A stretch of DNA of 10,769 nucleotides from Nitrosopumilales archaeon CG15_BIG_FIL_POST_REV_8_21_14_020_37_12 (GCA_002781805.1 PFFZ01000051.1:436-11204); one strand, 5' to 3'; shown: positions 1 to 6,258, counted from the first letter of the stretch. Notes: generated from the sequence alone by a model not told the origin. Made by a program: numbers and translations.

Positions 1-381
1 AATGGTCTCTCAAAACAATGCGATATTCCATACGATGTCAATTTTATACAAAGAAGAAATGTAGTTTTAGGACCAAATGACGGAAAACCTCATTATTCCA
101 TATCTGAAGAATTTTCAATTTTTTCCACAGTTCCTATAGGTGAATTTAGCGTAGATGAGAATTCTTGGTCATTGATATTAAAGCCCGTACCAAACTCACA
201 TGGCTATGTTATAATGTGTAATCCACTACCAGTTCTAGAAAAAAGATTTGATGCAAAAATGGATGGCCTTGTGGTTCTAGTAGATAGTGAAGAGATTGAA
301 CATCACATAATTGATGATACTCTGAAAGTCAATGTCAACAACAACACTCGAATCGAGATTATCGGATTTTTCTATCTCTAG
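1..381 (+). CDS. Hypothetical protein, 3' part only
   Basis: An open frame runs from the first base of the window to a TAG stop, giving the last 126 residues of a protein whose start lies upstream. I do not recognise the family. The visible part has no cysteine cluster, membrane segment or catalytic signature. It alternates short hydrophobic and charged stretches, for example WSLILKPVP, GYVIMCNPLP and LVVLVDSEEIEHHIIDD, which suggests a beta-rich soluble domain. The C-terminus is hydrophobic (IEIIGFFYL). A TTG codon at 172 could give a 69-residue product, but the frame stays open for all 171 bases before it, so a longer gene is more likely. The next gene follows 41 bases downstream on the same strand. 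Sure that the frame is coding: fairly; function: none assigned. Confidence 0.6.
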   Translation, partial: NGLSKQCDIPYDVNFIQRRNVVLGPNDGKPHYSISEEFSIFSTVPIGEFSVDENSWSLILKPVPNSHGYVIMCNPLPVLEKRFDAKMDGLVVLVDSEEIEHHIIDDTLKVNVNNNTRIEIIGFFYL

Positions 382-391
382 TATGCACAAG

Positions 392-398
392 CATTAAA
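392..398 (+). promoter_or_regulatory. Candidate TATA element for the small zinc-ribbon gene
   Basis: CATTAAA lies about 28 bases upstream of the GTG at 423, the spacing expected for an archaeal TATA box driving a leaderless transcript. The element is weak and AT-rich sequence gives such matches by chance. Co-transcription from the upstream gene is equally possible. Confidence 0.25.
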
Positions 399-422
399 GA
401 AAAGTTTTGCAAAACCATTCTA

Positions 423-563
423 GTGGACTGTCCAAAGTGCAAAATCCCAATGGAAAAGGAGCACATCAATACATTGGATAATGGCAAGATTACCTATTTT
501 ACAAACTGGTGCTGTGAAAAGTGCGGGTACAGAAAGAAATCAGAGTGTGAAGTAAAATTCTGA
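423..563 (+). CDS. Small zinc-ribbon protein (46 aa)
   Basis: A GTG-started frame of 46 residues ends at a TGA at 561-563. It carries two cysteine knuckles, CPKC at residues 3-6 and CEKC at 31-34 followed by GY, separated by 24 residues: the pattern of a zinc ribbon. Extra cysteines sit at 30 and 42. The tail is basic then acidic (GYRKKSECEVKF). Small proteins of this shape in archaea are often nucleic-acid or protein-binding adaptors, but nothing here shows which. The frame stays open upstream as far as the previous gene's stop without an ATG, so the true start could be a non-standard codon a little earlier. It stands alone between an unknown gene and a long gap. The paired CxxC motifs are hard to explain by chance, so I treat it as a real gene with uncertain start. 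Confidence 0.55.
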   Translation: MDCPKCKIPMEKEHINTLDNGKITYFTNWCCEKCGYRKKSECEVKF

Positions 564-586
564 ATCATTGGGCATAAATTATAACT

Positions 587-642
587 ATTGTTGTTTTGGG
601 TTCTGTTTCGTCTTCGGTATTCTTATTTCTATTACTTTTCGG
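587..642 (+). terminator. T-rich tract, possible terminator after the zinc-ribbon gene
   Basis: The + strand is markedly pyrimidine-rich here, with repeated short T runs (TTGTTTTG, GTTTCGTCTTC, CTTATTTCTATTACTTTTC). Archaeal polymerases terminate at T tracts without a hairpin, and the tract starts about 25 bases after the zinc-ribbon stop. The longest uninterrupted run is only four T, so the call is weak. Confidence 0.3.
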
Positions 643-752
643 TTGCCAAATTAATTATCACATACATGATATTCTGAAATTTTTTGTTTGATTGCTGTGG
701 TTAATGTTTGTTATGTAGTCTGATGTTGAGGTCTTTTCAAAGTAATTTTTCT

Positions 753-796
753 CCAAAAAGAAGGTTATACCAAAAATTTTTTGGGACATTTTTTGG
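753..796. repeat. Four CCAAAAA/TTTTTGG boxes, two per strand
   Basis: CCAAAAA occurs at 753-759 and 770-776, and its reverse complement TTTTTGG at 778-784 and 790-796. The two middle copies form a 15-base perfect inverted repeat around a single T at 777. The two right-hand copies lie in a direct repeat of ATTTTTTGG with a 12-base period (776-784 and 788-796). The cluster ends about 56 bases before the TATA element of the operon at 883. The layout resembles a multi-site operator for a dimeric regulator, perhaps of the Lrp/AsnC type, but that is inference and A/T runs raise the chance rate. Confidence 0.4.
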
Positions 797-851
797 AATT
801 ATCGCCAGATTACGTGTTTTCATATCTGACACTTGAATATCTTCTGAAAAG

Positions 852-859
852 CTTTTAAT
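852..859 (+). promoter_or_regulatory. TATA box of the hydro-lyase operon
   Basis: CTTTTAAT is centred about 27.5 bases upstream of the ATG at 883, preceded by a purine-rich GAAAAG that could act as BRE. This spacing would place the transcription start at or next to the start codon, giving a leaderless mRNA. It favours the ATG at 883 over the TTG at 877. There is no Shine-Dalgarno sequence before 883, consistent with that. Confidence 0.55.
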
Positions 860-882
860 CTGTAATCGCGGGGTTTTTGATC

Positions 883-2154
883 ATGAATATTGTTGAAAAG
901 ATTCTTGCACGTGCATCAGGCAGAGACTCCGTTGCTCCAGATGATGTTATTTTTGCAAACGTGGACAAAGCAATGGTTCATGATGTTTCCGGACCCGGAG
1001 TCATCAAGGTGTTTGATAAGCTAAAGAAACAAGGAATTGATGTTAGCAAACTATGGGATCCCTCAAAGGTCTGGGTGGCTGAAGATCATTTTGTTCCTTC
1101 AGCTGAAAAAGTGTCAGCTGAAAACATCGTAAAATTATCCAACTTTACAAAAAATTATGGAATTCAAAAACACTTCAAGTATGGTATGGGTCAATATGGA
1201 ATATGCCATACATTATCTCACGAAGAAGCATTGGTATTGCCTGGGGAGGTATATGTTGGGGGTGATTCTCATACCAATACCACGGGAGCCCTTGGAGCAT
1301 TTGCATGTGGATTGGGCCATACTGATGTTGCGTACGTCTTGTTATATGGCAAGATCTGGTTTAAGGTTCCTGAGACCATTTACTTCAAACTAAATGGAAA
1401 ACTTCCAGAACATGTGATGGCAAAAGACTTCATTTTAAAAATTATTGGAGATATAGGAACTGACGGTGGAAACTATAAAACAATGCAGTTTGGTGGCTCT
1501 GGAGTTGATGTCATGTCTGTTGAAAGCCGATTGACATTATGTAACATGACTACTGAAGCAGGAGCTAAAAATGGGATTGTTGAACCTGATCAAAAAGTTG
1601 TGGATTATCTTACAAGCAGAGGTGCTACCAACATCTCTCTGATAAAGGGAGATGAGAATGCAGAATATTCACAAATAATTGAATATGAGGGCTCTGAAAT
1701 GGAACCTCTTGTTGCAAAGCCTTTCTCTCCTGAAAATATTGCAGTAGTAAGAGATGCGCCTTCAGTTGATCTTGACAAGTCATACATTGGTTCCTGCACT
1801 GGCGCAAAATATGAAGATCTGGAGGCTGCCGCAAAGATCCTAAAAGGTAGAAAAGTAAAGATACGAACCGAAGTATTGCCTGCATCAATTTCAATCTATA
1901 AACGTGCTATGGAAAATGGTTTACTTACTATTTTCTTGGATGCTGGAGTAACCATAGGTCCACCAACTTGTGGTGCTTGTTGTGGTGCACACATGGGGGT
2001 TTTAGCAAAAGATGAAATTTGTATCAGTACTACGAACAGAAACTTTCCTGGAAGAATGGGACATGTGGACTCTCAGACATATCTTTCTTCGCCTCTAGTA
2101 GCTGCAGCTTCTGCAGTGACTGGAAAAATTACAGATCCGAGGGATTTGCCATGA
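883..2154 (+). CDS. Aconitase-family hydro-lyase large subunit, archaeal homoaconitase/LeuC type
   Basis: The 423-residue product matches the short archaeal large subunits of 3-isopropylmalate isomerase and homoaconitase (COG0065). These [4Fe-4S] enzymes move a hydroxyl group between carbons of 2-alkylmalates by dehydration and rehydration. Visible signatures are EDHFVP (67-72), GGDSHTNTTGALGAFACG (126-143), GSCT (303-306) and PTCGACCGAHMG (361-372). C305, C363 and C366 are the expected cluster ligands. The start is the ATG at 883, supported by TATA spacing. The stop overlaps the start of its small subunit by 4 bases. A complete second enzyme of another type follows, so the two probably act on different substrates; leucine or lysine (aminoadipate route) are the natural candidates. 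Around the active site it departs from the usual archaeal motifs, with GSCTGAK where I expect GSCTNGR and LPASIS where I expect IPASR. Family is sure; substrate is not. Confidence 0.9.
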   Translation: MNIVEKILARASGRDSVAPDDVIFANVDKAMVHDVSGPGVIKVFDKLKKQGIDVSKLWDPSKVWVAEDHFVPSAEKVSAENIVKLSNFTKNYGIQKHFKYGMGQYGICHTLSHEEALVLPGEVYVGGDSHTNTTGALGAFACGLGHTDVAYVLLYGKIWFKVPETIYFKLNGKLPEHVMAKDFILKIIGDIGTDGGNYKTMQFGGSGVDVMSVESRLTLCNMTTEAGAKNGIVEPDQKVVDYLTSRGATNISLIKGDENAEYSQIIEYEGSEMEPLVAKPFSPENIAVVRDAPSVDLDKSYIGSCTGAKYEDLEAAAKILKGRKVKIRTEVLPASISIYKRAMENGLLTIFLDAGVTIGPPTCGACCGAHMGVLAKDEICISTTNRNFPGRMGHVDSQTYLSSPLVAAASAVTGKITDPRDLP

Positions 2155-2636
2155 AAGGTCACATAATAAAATATGCTCGAGACAACATCGATACCGATGT
2201 AATAATCCCTGGTCAATATCTCAAGGTCCATGATTATGCTGAACTTGCAACTCATGCAATGGAGGGCTTGGATCCTGATTTTCATTCCAAAGTGAAAGAT
2301 GGAGACTTTATCTTGTCTGGAAAAAATTTTGGATGTGGCTCTTCTCGTGAGCATGCCCCTATTGCATTGTCTCATTCTGGAATAAAGGCTGTTTTGGCTC
2401 TCTCTTTTGCTAGGATATTTTATAGAAATGCAGTTGATGGTGCATTCTTGTTGCCTATTGAGATTGGAGAGGATGCATATAATGCAATTTCTGAAGGCGA
2501 TGAAGTCAATATCGATATAGGTAAAAATGAAATAAAAAATATTACAAAGAATCAGACCTATAAAATGAAACCCTTTTCAGAAATTATTGGAAAGATCATC
2601 GAAGCTGGTGGACTTTTTAATTACAAACCAGACTAG
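2151..2636 (+). CDS. Aconitase-family hydro-lyase small subunit, archaeal homoaconitase/LeuD type
   Basis: The 161-residue swivel-domain partner of the preceding large subunit; this length is normal for archaeal LeuD/LysU/HacB proteins. [11 protein letters not shown] (11-21) and [12 protein letters not shown] (59-70) are the family signatures, and the C-terminus AGGLFNY is typical of the archaeal type. The substrate-specificity loop reads YLKV (23-26). From memory, homoaconitases have YLRT and isopropylmalate isomerases YLVY here, so this loop is intermediate: basic at the third position like homoaconitase, hydrophobic at the fourth like isopropylmalate isomerase. The ATG at 2151 overlaps the upstream TGA (ATGA), which implies translational coupling and matched amounts of the subunits. 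The frame is open further upstream into the large-subunit gene, but homology begins at [12 protein letters not shown]. Confidence 0.88.
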   Translation: MKGHIIKYARDNIDTDVIIPGQYLKVHDYAELATHAMEGLDPDFHSKVKDGDFILSGKNFGCGSSREHAPIALSHSGIKAVLALSFARIFYRNAVDGAFLLPIEIGEDAYNAISEGDEVNIDIGKNEIKNITKNQTYKMKPFSEIIGKIIEAGGLFNYKPD

Positions 2637-2644
2637 GATTAAAA

Positions 2645-4060
2645 ATGGGAAAAACGCTTTTTGAAAAAATTTGGGATGCACACATAGTTGTTGAGGGGCA
2701 ATCTGGCCCATCCTTGATCTATATTGACAGACATCTTGTACACGAGGTAACGTCGCCACAAGCATTTGATGGATTAAGAATGAATAACAGAAAAGTTCGT
2801 AGACCTGATCTTACTGTTGCTACAATGGATCATAATGTCCCAACCACCAATAGACGTCTTCCTATATTAGATCAAACTTCTGCTATTCAAATCCAGACAC
2901 TTGCAAAGAATTGCAAAGACTTTGGAATCAAATTGTTTGATATCGCCAGTCCTAATCAGGGGATTGTTCATGTAATCGGACCTCAATTGGGCATTACTTT
3001 GCCTGGCAGTACTATTGTTTGCGGTGATAGTCACACATCAACTCATGGTGCATTTGGTGCGTTAGCGTTTGGGATAGGTACTAGTGAAGTAGAACATGTT
3101 CTTGCGTCTCAAACACTGTGGCTTGAAAAACCAAAACCATTTGAAATCAGGGTGGAAGGAAAAAGAAAGAACCCCCATGCAGTTACTGCAAAGGACATCA
3201 TCTTGTCAATTATCAAAAATATTGGTACTGGGGGGGGTACCGGAACTGTGGTGGAATATCGCGGTGAAGGAATAACTGACCTTTCCATGGAACAAAGAAT
3301 GACCATATGTAATATGTCGATTGAGGCTGGAGCCCGTGCAGGGTTGATTGCTCCTGATGAAAAGACATTCGATTATCTAAGGGGAAGAAAATACACCCCA
3401 AAAAATTATGAATCTTTGGTAGACTATTGGCGTGAAACTCTAAAGACTGATTCTGATGCAACGTTTGAAAAAAAATACGTCTTGCACATAGACAACATTG
3501 CTCCTCAGGTTAGTTGGGGGACAAATCCTGGAATGACATGTGATGTGACTGACTCTATTCCATCCCCCGATGATTATTCTAAAGGTGATCAAAACCAAAA
3601 GAAAGGAGCTCAAAAAGCTCTAGAGTATATGGACTTGAAACCTGGAACTCCGATAACTGATATCAAAGTTGATCGAGTGTTTATTGGTTCTTGTACGAAT
3701 GCCCGGTTAGAAGATCTTATTGAAGCCTCCAAAGTCGTAAAGAATAGAAAAGTTTCGCCACATGTTAGGGCAATGGTTGTACCTGGATCTCAAATGGTAA
3801 AACAGCAAGCCGAAGAAATGGGTCTGGATAAAATCTTCATTGATGCCAATTTTGAGTGGAGAGAGGCTGGATGCAGTATGTGTCTTGGTATGAATCCTGA
3901 TATCTTGTCCCCTGGTGAGAGGTGTGCCAGTACTTCTAATCGAAATTTTGAAGGAAGACAAGGAACTGGTGGCAGGACTCATCTTGTCAGTCCTGTTATG
4001 GCCGCAGCGGCTGCAATTGAAGGACATTTTGTTGATGTCAGGGAGATGGATTTGAGATAA
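2645..4060 (+). CDS. leuC: 3-isopropylmalate dehydratase large subunit, bacterial type
   Basis: The 471-residue product has the length and motifs of bacterial-type LeuC, which with LeuD interconverts 2- and 3-isopropylmalate in leucine synthesis. [12 protein letters not shown] near the start, DHNVPTT (62-68), [20 protein letters not shown] (126-145), [11 protein letters not shown] (348-358) and [12 protein letters not shown] (408-419) are all canonical. C350, C410 and C413 should hold the [4Fe-4S] cluster. [11 protein letters not shown] closely follows the bacterial pattern, unlike the upstream paralogue. The gene starts 8 bases after the first small subunit, so all four hydro-lyase genes look like one transcript, and its TAA overlaps the next ATG (TAATG). 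A run of eight G at 3230-3237 lies inside the coding frame without breaking it. Confidence 0.95.
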   Translation: MGKTLFEKIWDAHIVVEGQSGPSLIYIDRHLVHEVTSPQAFDGLRMNNRKVRRPDLTVATMDHNVPTTNRRLPILDQTSAIQIQTLAKNCKDFGIKLFDIASPNQGIVHVIGPQLGITLPGSTIVCGDSHTSTHGAFGALAFGIGTSEVEHVLASQTLWLEKPKPFEIRVEGKRKNPHAVTAKDIILSIIKNIGTGGGTGTVVEYRGEGITDLSMEQRMTICNMSIEAGARAGLIAPDEKTFDYLRGRKYTPKNYESLVDYWRETLKTDSDATFEKKYVLHIDNIAPQVSWGTNPGMTCDVTDSIPSPDDYSKGDQNQKKGAQKALEYMDLKPGTPITDIKVDRVFIGSCTNARLEDLIEASKVVKNRKVSPHVRAMVVPGSQMVKQQAEEMGLDKIFIDANFEWREAGCSMCLGMNPDILSPGERCASTSNRNFEGRQGTGGRTHLVSPVMAAAAAIEGHFVDVREMDLR

Positions 4061-4644
4061 TGGAACCATTTAAGAAAATCAAAACAATTGTTACGCCGTT
4101 AGACAAGGTAAATGTAGATACTGATCAAATTGTCCCAAAACAATTCCTAAAGCTGATCCAAAAATCCGGCTTTGGCAAGTTTCTCTTTTATAACTGGAGA
4201 TATGATGAAGACAATCACGAAAAGCAAGATTTTGTGTTAAATGATAAAAAATACAAAAATTCTAAAATTCTTGTTGCAGGTGATAATTTTGGTTGTGGTT
4301 CCAGTCGTGAACATGCCGTATGGGCACTGCAAGATTACGGGTTTTCGGTAGTGATTGCTCCTTCTTTTGCCGATATATTTTATAGTAATTGCTTCAAGAA
4401 TGGGATTTTGCCAATAGTCTTAGATGAAAAAACCGTAGAAAAATTGCAGCATATGGATGATGAAATTGAAATTGATTTAGAGAATCAAGTAATAATCACT
4501 CCTGAAGAAAAAATACCATTCAGCATTGATGCTCATCGCAAAAATATTCTTCTGGAAGGATTAGATGACATTGCACAAACTCTCCAATTTGGTGATGAGA
4601 TCTCTAAATTTGAAAAACAATCTAAAATTCCATCTGTTTTATGA
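4060..4644 (+). CDS. leuD: 3-isopropylmalate dehydratase small subunit, bacterial type
   Basis: The 194-residue partner of the preceding LeuC. VNVDTDQIVPKQFLK (17-31) and [16 protein letters not shown] (75-90) are textbook bacterial LeuD sequences, as is the NWRYDED segment near residue 45, and the length is normal for that type (the archaeal type is about 30 residues shorter). The ATG at 4060 shares one base with the TAA of leuC. Its last 23 bases overlap the 3' end of the nucleotidyltransferase gene on the opposite strand. The product should form the isopropylmalate isomerase with LeuC; a mixed complex with the first large subunit is possible in principle but nothing here suggests it. Confidence 0.95.
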   Translation: MEPFKKIKTIVTPLDKVNVDTDQIVPKQFLKLIQKSGFGKFLFYNWRYDEDNHEKQDFVLNDKKYKNSKILVAGDNFGCGSSREHAVWALQDYGFSVVIAPSFADIFYSNCFKNGILPIVLDEKTVEKLQHMDDEIEIDLENQVIITPEEKIPFSIDAHRKNILLEGLDDIAQTLQFGDEISKFEKQSKIPSVL

Positions 4645-5347
4645 TCTTTTGAACTGTTTTTTTGTTTCTGTCTAAAACCATCGGAGATTCTACATCCATC
4701 CATTCTTTATCCCCTATGTCGTAAGCACTGATTTTTCCCTCCTTGGATAGTTCCTGCAGTATGTCAAATGACAGGTTGATCTCTTTTTGTTTCAACTTTC
4801 TGATCCTCTTTAGGATGTCTTTTCCCAAGATGTATATCCCTAAACATTCTGATAGCTGTAACTCCATTTTTGGTTTTTCTTTGAATTCAGTTATTATTCC
4901 GTCTTTAACAACTGCAAACCCTGTCTCTTCTTTTCTTTTGGTTCTAGTTGCAATGCAAGCTGAGCTTTTTTTCTCTTTGAAAAAATCCCTCATACTTTTT
5001 AGATCTATGGCACACAAATTATCTACAAACCATAACACAAACTCTGATCCTCCTGCAAGTTTTTGTTCAATGTGTAGTAAATCTCCACCAGTTCCACTCT
5101 GTGAATCTTGCACGAAGGTGATGTTTTTTTTATTGTTTTGGTTGTTGTAATAGTTTTTGATTTGGCCGCCTAATCCTTCGTAATCTGATATTATGATTAT
5201 TTCATTGATGAAACTAAAAGAATTCAAGTAGTTCACAATATATTCAATTAACGGTTTTCCGTTAATCGGAGTCATTGCTTTTGGAAAATACTCTGTATAT
5301 GGTTTGCCTCTTGTACCTTTGCCACCGGCTAAAATTACAGCCTTCAC
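4622..5347 (-). CDS. Sugar-nucleotidyltransferase-like protein (NTP_transferase family)
   Basis: The 241-residue product has the Rossmann-like fold of NTP:sugar-1-phosphate nucleotidyltransferases, which make activated sugars (UDP-, GDP- or dTDP-sugars) for glycan and lipid synthesis. The nucleotide loop LAGGKGTR (6-13) is followed by PK (22-23), a SGTGGDLL segment (84-91), EKP (157-159) and WMDVESP (216-222), whose D218 fits the second metal ligand. The usual GD at the first metal site reads FVDN, with D109 in place. GTR is followed by GKPYTEYFPK rather than the common LRPLT. There is no C-terminal left-handed beta-helix. The start is GTG, 3 bases after rps9, and no other in-frame start lies before the glycine-rich loop. 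It appears co-transcribed with the ribosomal genes. Which nucleotide and sugar it uses cannot be told. Confidence 0.85.
   Translation of the reverse strand: MKAVILAGGKGTRGKPYTEYFPKAMTPINGKPLIEYIVNYLNSFSFINEIIIISDYEGLGGQIKNYYNNQNNKKNITFVQDSQSGTGGDLLHIEQKLAGGSEFVLWFVDNLCAIDLKSMRDFFKEKKSSACIATRTKRKEETGFAVVKDGIITEFKEKPKMELQLSECLGIYILGKDILKRIRKLKQKEINLSFDILQELSKEGKISAYDIGDKEWMDVESPMVLDRNKKTVQKIIKQMEF
4645..4668 (+). terminator. T-rich terminator of the hydro-lyase operon
   Basis: Right after the leuD stop come a run of four T, then a run of seven T at 4657-4663, then GTTTCTG. T tracts of this length are the usual archaeal termination signal. The tract lies inside the opposite-strand nucleotidyltransferase gene, so the 3' ends of the two operons probably overlap as antisense RNA. 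Confidence 0.5.
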
Positions 5348-5350
5348 AGC

Positions 5351-5800
5351 CTAACGGTATGACTTTTGTTTTCTTCTTCTAGCGCCAGGTCCGCCGAATT
5401 TCTTTGGTTCTTTCTGTCTGGCATCCCCGCTAATTAGATACTTGTCATACTCAGAAATTCTTTGTCTCAGATCTTCTCTGGTTGATTTTGGTAATGGATG
5501 GTCTTTTGGATCTTTTTTGGACTTGGTCCATCCAATTAATGCTCTTGATATTCCAGTAGCTACGGCACTGGCTTGTCCCATGTAACCTCCGCCTCTTACT
5601 CTGACTGAAATGTCAATCTTGCCTCTCAAATCTCCTGTAATTTCTAATGGTGCGAGCATGACTTCTCTTGCAGTTTCTTGCGGGATCATCTCAATTGGAA
5701 CATTGTTGATCCTAACTTTGCCCTGTCCTTTTGTGATGTAAACGTGTGCGCTAGCTGTCTTTCTAGTTGCAAAATAAATTTCAGTTTTTGGTGTTGTCAT
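5351..5800 (-). CDS. rps9: 30S ribosomal protein S9 (uS9)
   Basis: A 149-residue archaeal uS9, a late-assembling protein of the 30S head whose C-terminal tail reaches the P-site tRNA. RKTASAHVYITKGQGKVRIN near the N-terminus, VRGGGYMGQASAVATGISRA in the middle and the basic tail GGPGARRRKQKSYR ending in the conserved SYR/KR-type terminus identify it. The ATG overlaps the rpl13 stop by 4 bases (ATGA), and a GGGTGGA stretch lies just upstream as a possible ribosome binding site. A nucleotidyltransferase gene follows in place of the rpoN-rpoK genes found here in many archaea. Confidence 0.97.
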   Translation of the reverse strand: MTTPKTEIYFATRKTASAHVYITKGQGKVRINNVPIEMIPQETAREVMLAPLEITGDLRGKIDISVRVRGGGYMGQASAVATGISRALIGWTKSKKDPKDHPLPKSTREDLRQRISEYDKYLISGDARQKEPKKFGGPGARRRKQKSYR

Positions 5801-6258
5801 TCAGTCCACCCTATTACTCTTCCAAGTTCTCCCATTGTAGTATAGTTTGAGGGGGATCTTTTAATTTTTGCATTTTCAAATTGTATCCTTTCAAATGATC
5901 TGAGTTCTTTTGGGGATCCAATGTATGTTCTTAATCTTTTGTGTGCAATTAATCCGGATGGTTTCTTTCTGGGCAGCATTCCTCTGATCATTTTTTTCAT
6001 AATTGTATCTGGCCTTCTTGGATGAACAGGAGTATGTCTTGGATGAATGACACTTGATATTTCTAGAAAATTTCTATATTCTTTAATAATGTTAGAACGT
6101 GTTCCGCTGATCATGATCTTCTCACAATTCACAACTGACACCCTGTTTCCCTTTAGCAATAGTTTTGCAACGTGTGATGATAGTCTTCCAGCTATGTGGT
6201 CTGTGGCATCTACTACAATTGGTTTGTCTGTTTGAACAACGGTTTCTTGACTAGCCAA
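5797..6258 (-). CDS. rpl13: 50S ribosomal protein L13 (uL13)
   Basis: A 153-residue archaeal uL13, an early-binding 50S protein. VVDATDHIAGRLSSHVAKLL at residues 15-34, RGMLPRKKPSG around 93-103 and the spacing between them are characteristic. The start is TTG at 6258, 8 bases inside the end of rpl18e; no ATG or GTG lies between it and the conserved core, and an AAGGAG motif sits 9 bases upstream. The N-terminal 14 residues (ASQETVVQTDKP) are an extension ahead of the conserved core. It overlaps rps9 by 4 bases, so rpl18e, rpl13 and rps9 are translationally coupled. Confidence 0.96.
   Translation of the reverse strand: MASQETVVQTDKPIVVDATDHIAGRLSSHVAKLLLKGNRVSVVNCEKIMISGTRSNIIKEYRNFLEISSVIHPRHTPVHPRRPDTIMKKMIRGMLPRKKPSGLIAHKRLRTYIGSPKELRSFERIQFENAKIKRSPSNYTTMGELGRVIGWTE

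Larger units (their letters stand above)
564..882. other. Long intergenic region upstream of the hydro-lyase operon
   Basis: About 320 AT-rich bases in which I find no supportable gene on either strand. From left to right it holds a TATA-like AT stretch near 574-584 with no frame downstream, the T-rich tract, a featureless AT-rich stretch to about 750, a cluster of CCAAAAA/TTTTTGG boxes, and the leuC-type promoter. This is the longest gap in an otherwise very compact window, so a regulatory region or a small RNA is plausible, but the sequence alone does not show one. Confidence 0.5.

Noticed and set aside
565..650. Short open frame on the - strand in the long gap, reading a hydrophilic segment ending in IVIIYAQ
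   Set aside because: About 27 codons, no standard start codon, closed by an upstream in-frame stop, no family features.
660..850. Possible C/D box guide RNA
   Set aside because: Several CTGA tetramers and TGATG-like strings occur, but no properly spaced C, D', C' and D set could be found.
877..882. TTG at 877 as the start of the first hydro-lyase large subunit
   Set aside because: The ATG at 883 lies 6 bases later, has the right TATA distance for a leaderless start, and begins the protein sensibly; TTG would add only two residues.
564..882. tRNA gene or CRISPR array in the gap
   Set aside because: No cloverleaf stems or TTCGA-type T loop, and no regularly spaced repeats beyond the short CCAAAAA boxes.
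2019..2150. Longer small subunit starting within the large-subunit gene
   Set aside because: The extra residues are an out-of-frame reading of conserved LeuC-type codons and match nothing in LeuD-type proteins; the ATGA overlap at 2151 is the natural start.
4743..5150. 135-residue open frame on the + strand opposite the nucleotidyltransferase
   Set aside because: It lacks recognisable motifs and is rich in serine, phenylalanine and leucine, as expected for an antisense reading; the opposite strand has clear family signatures.
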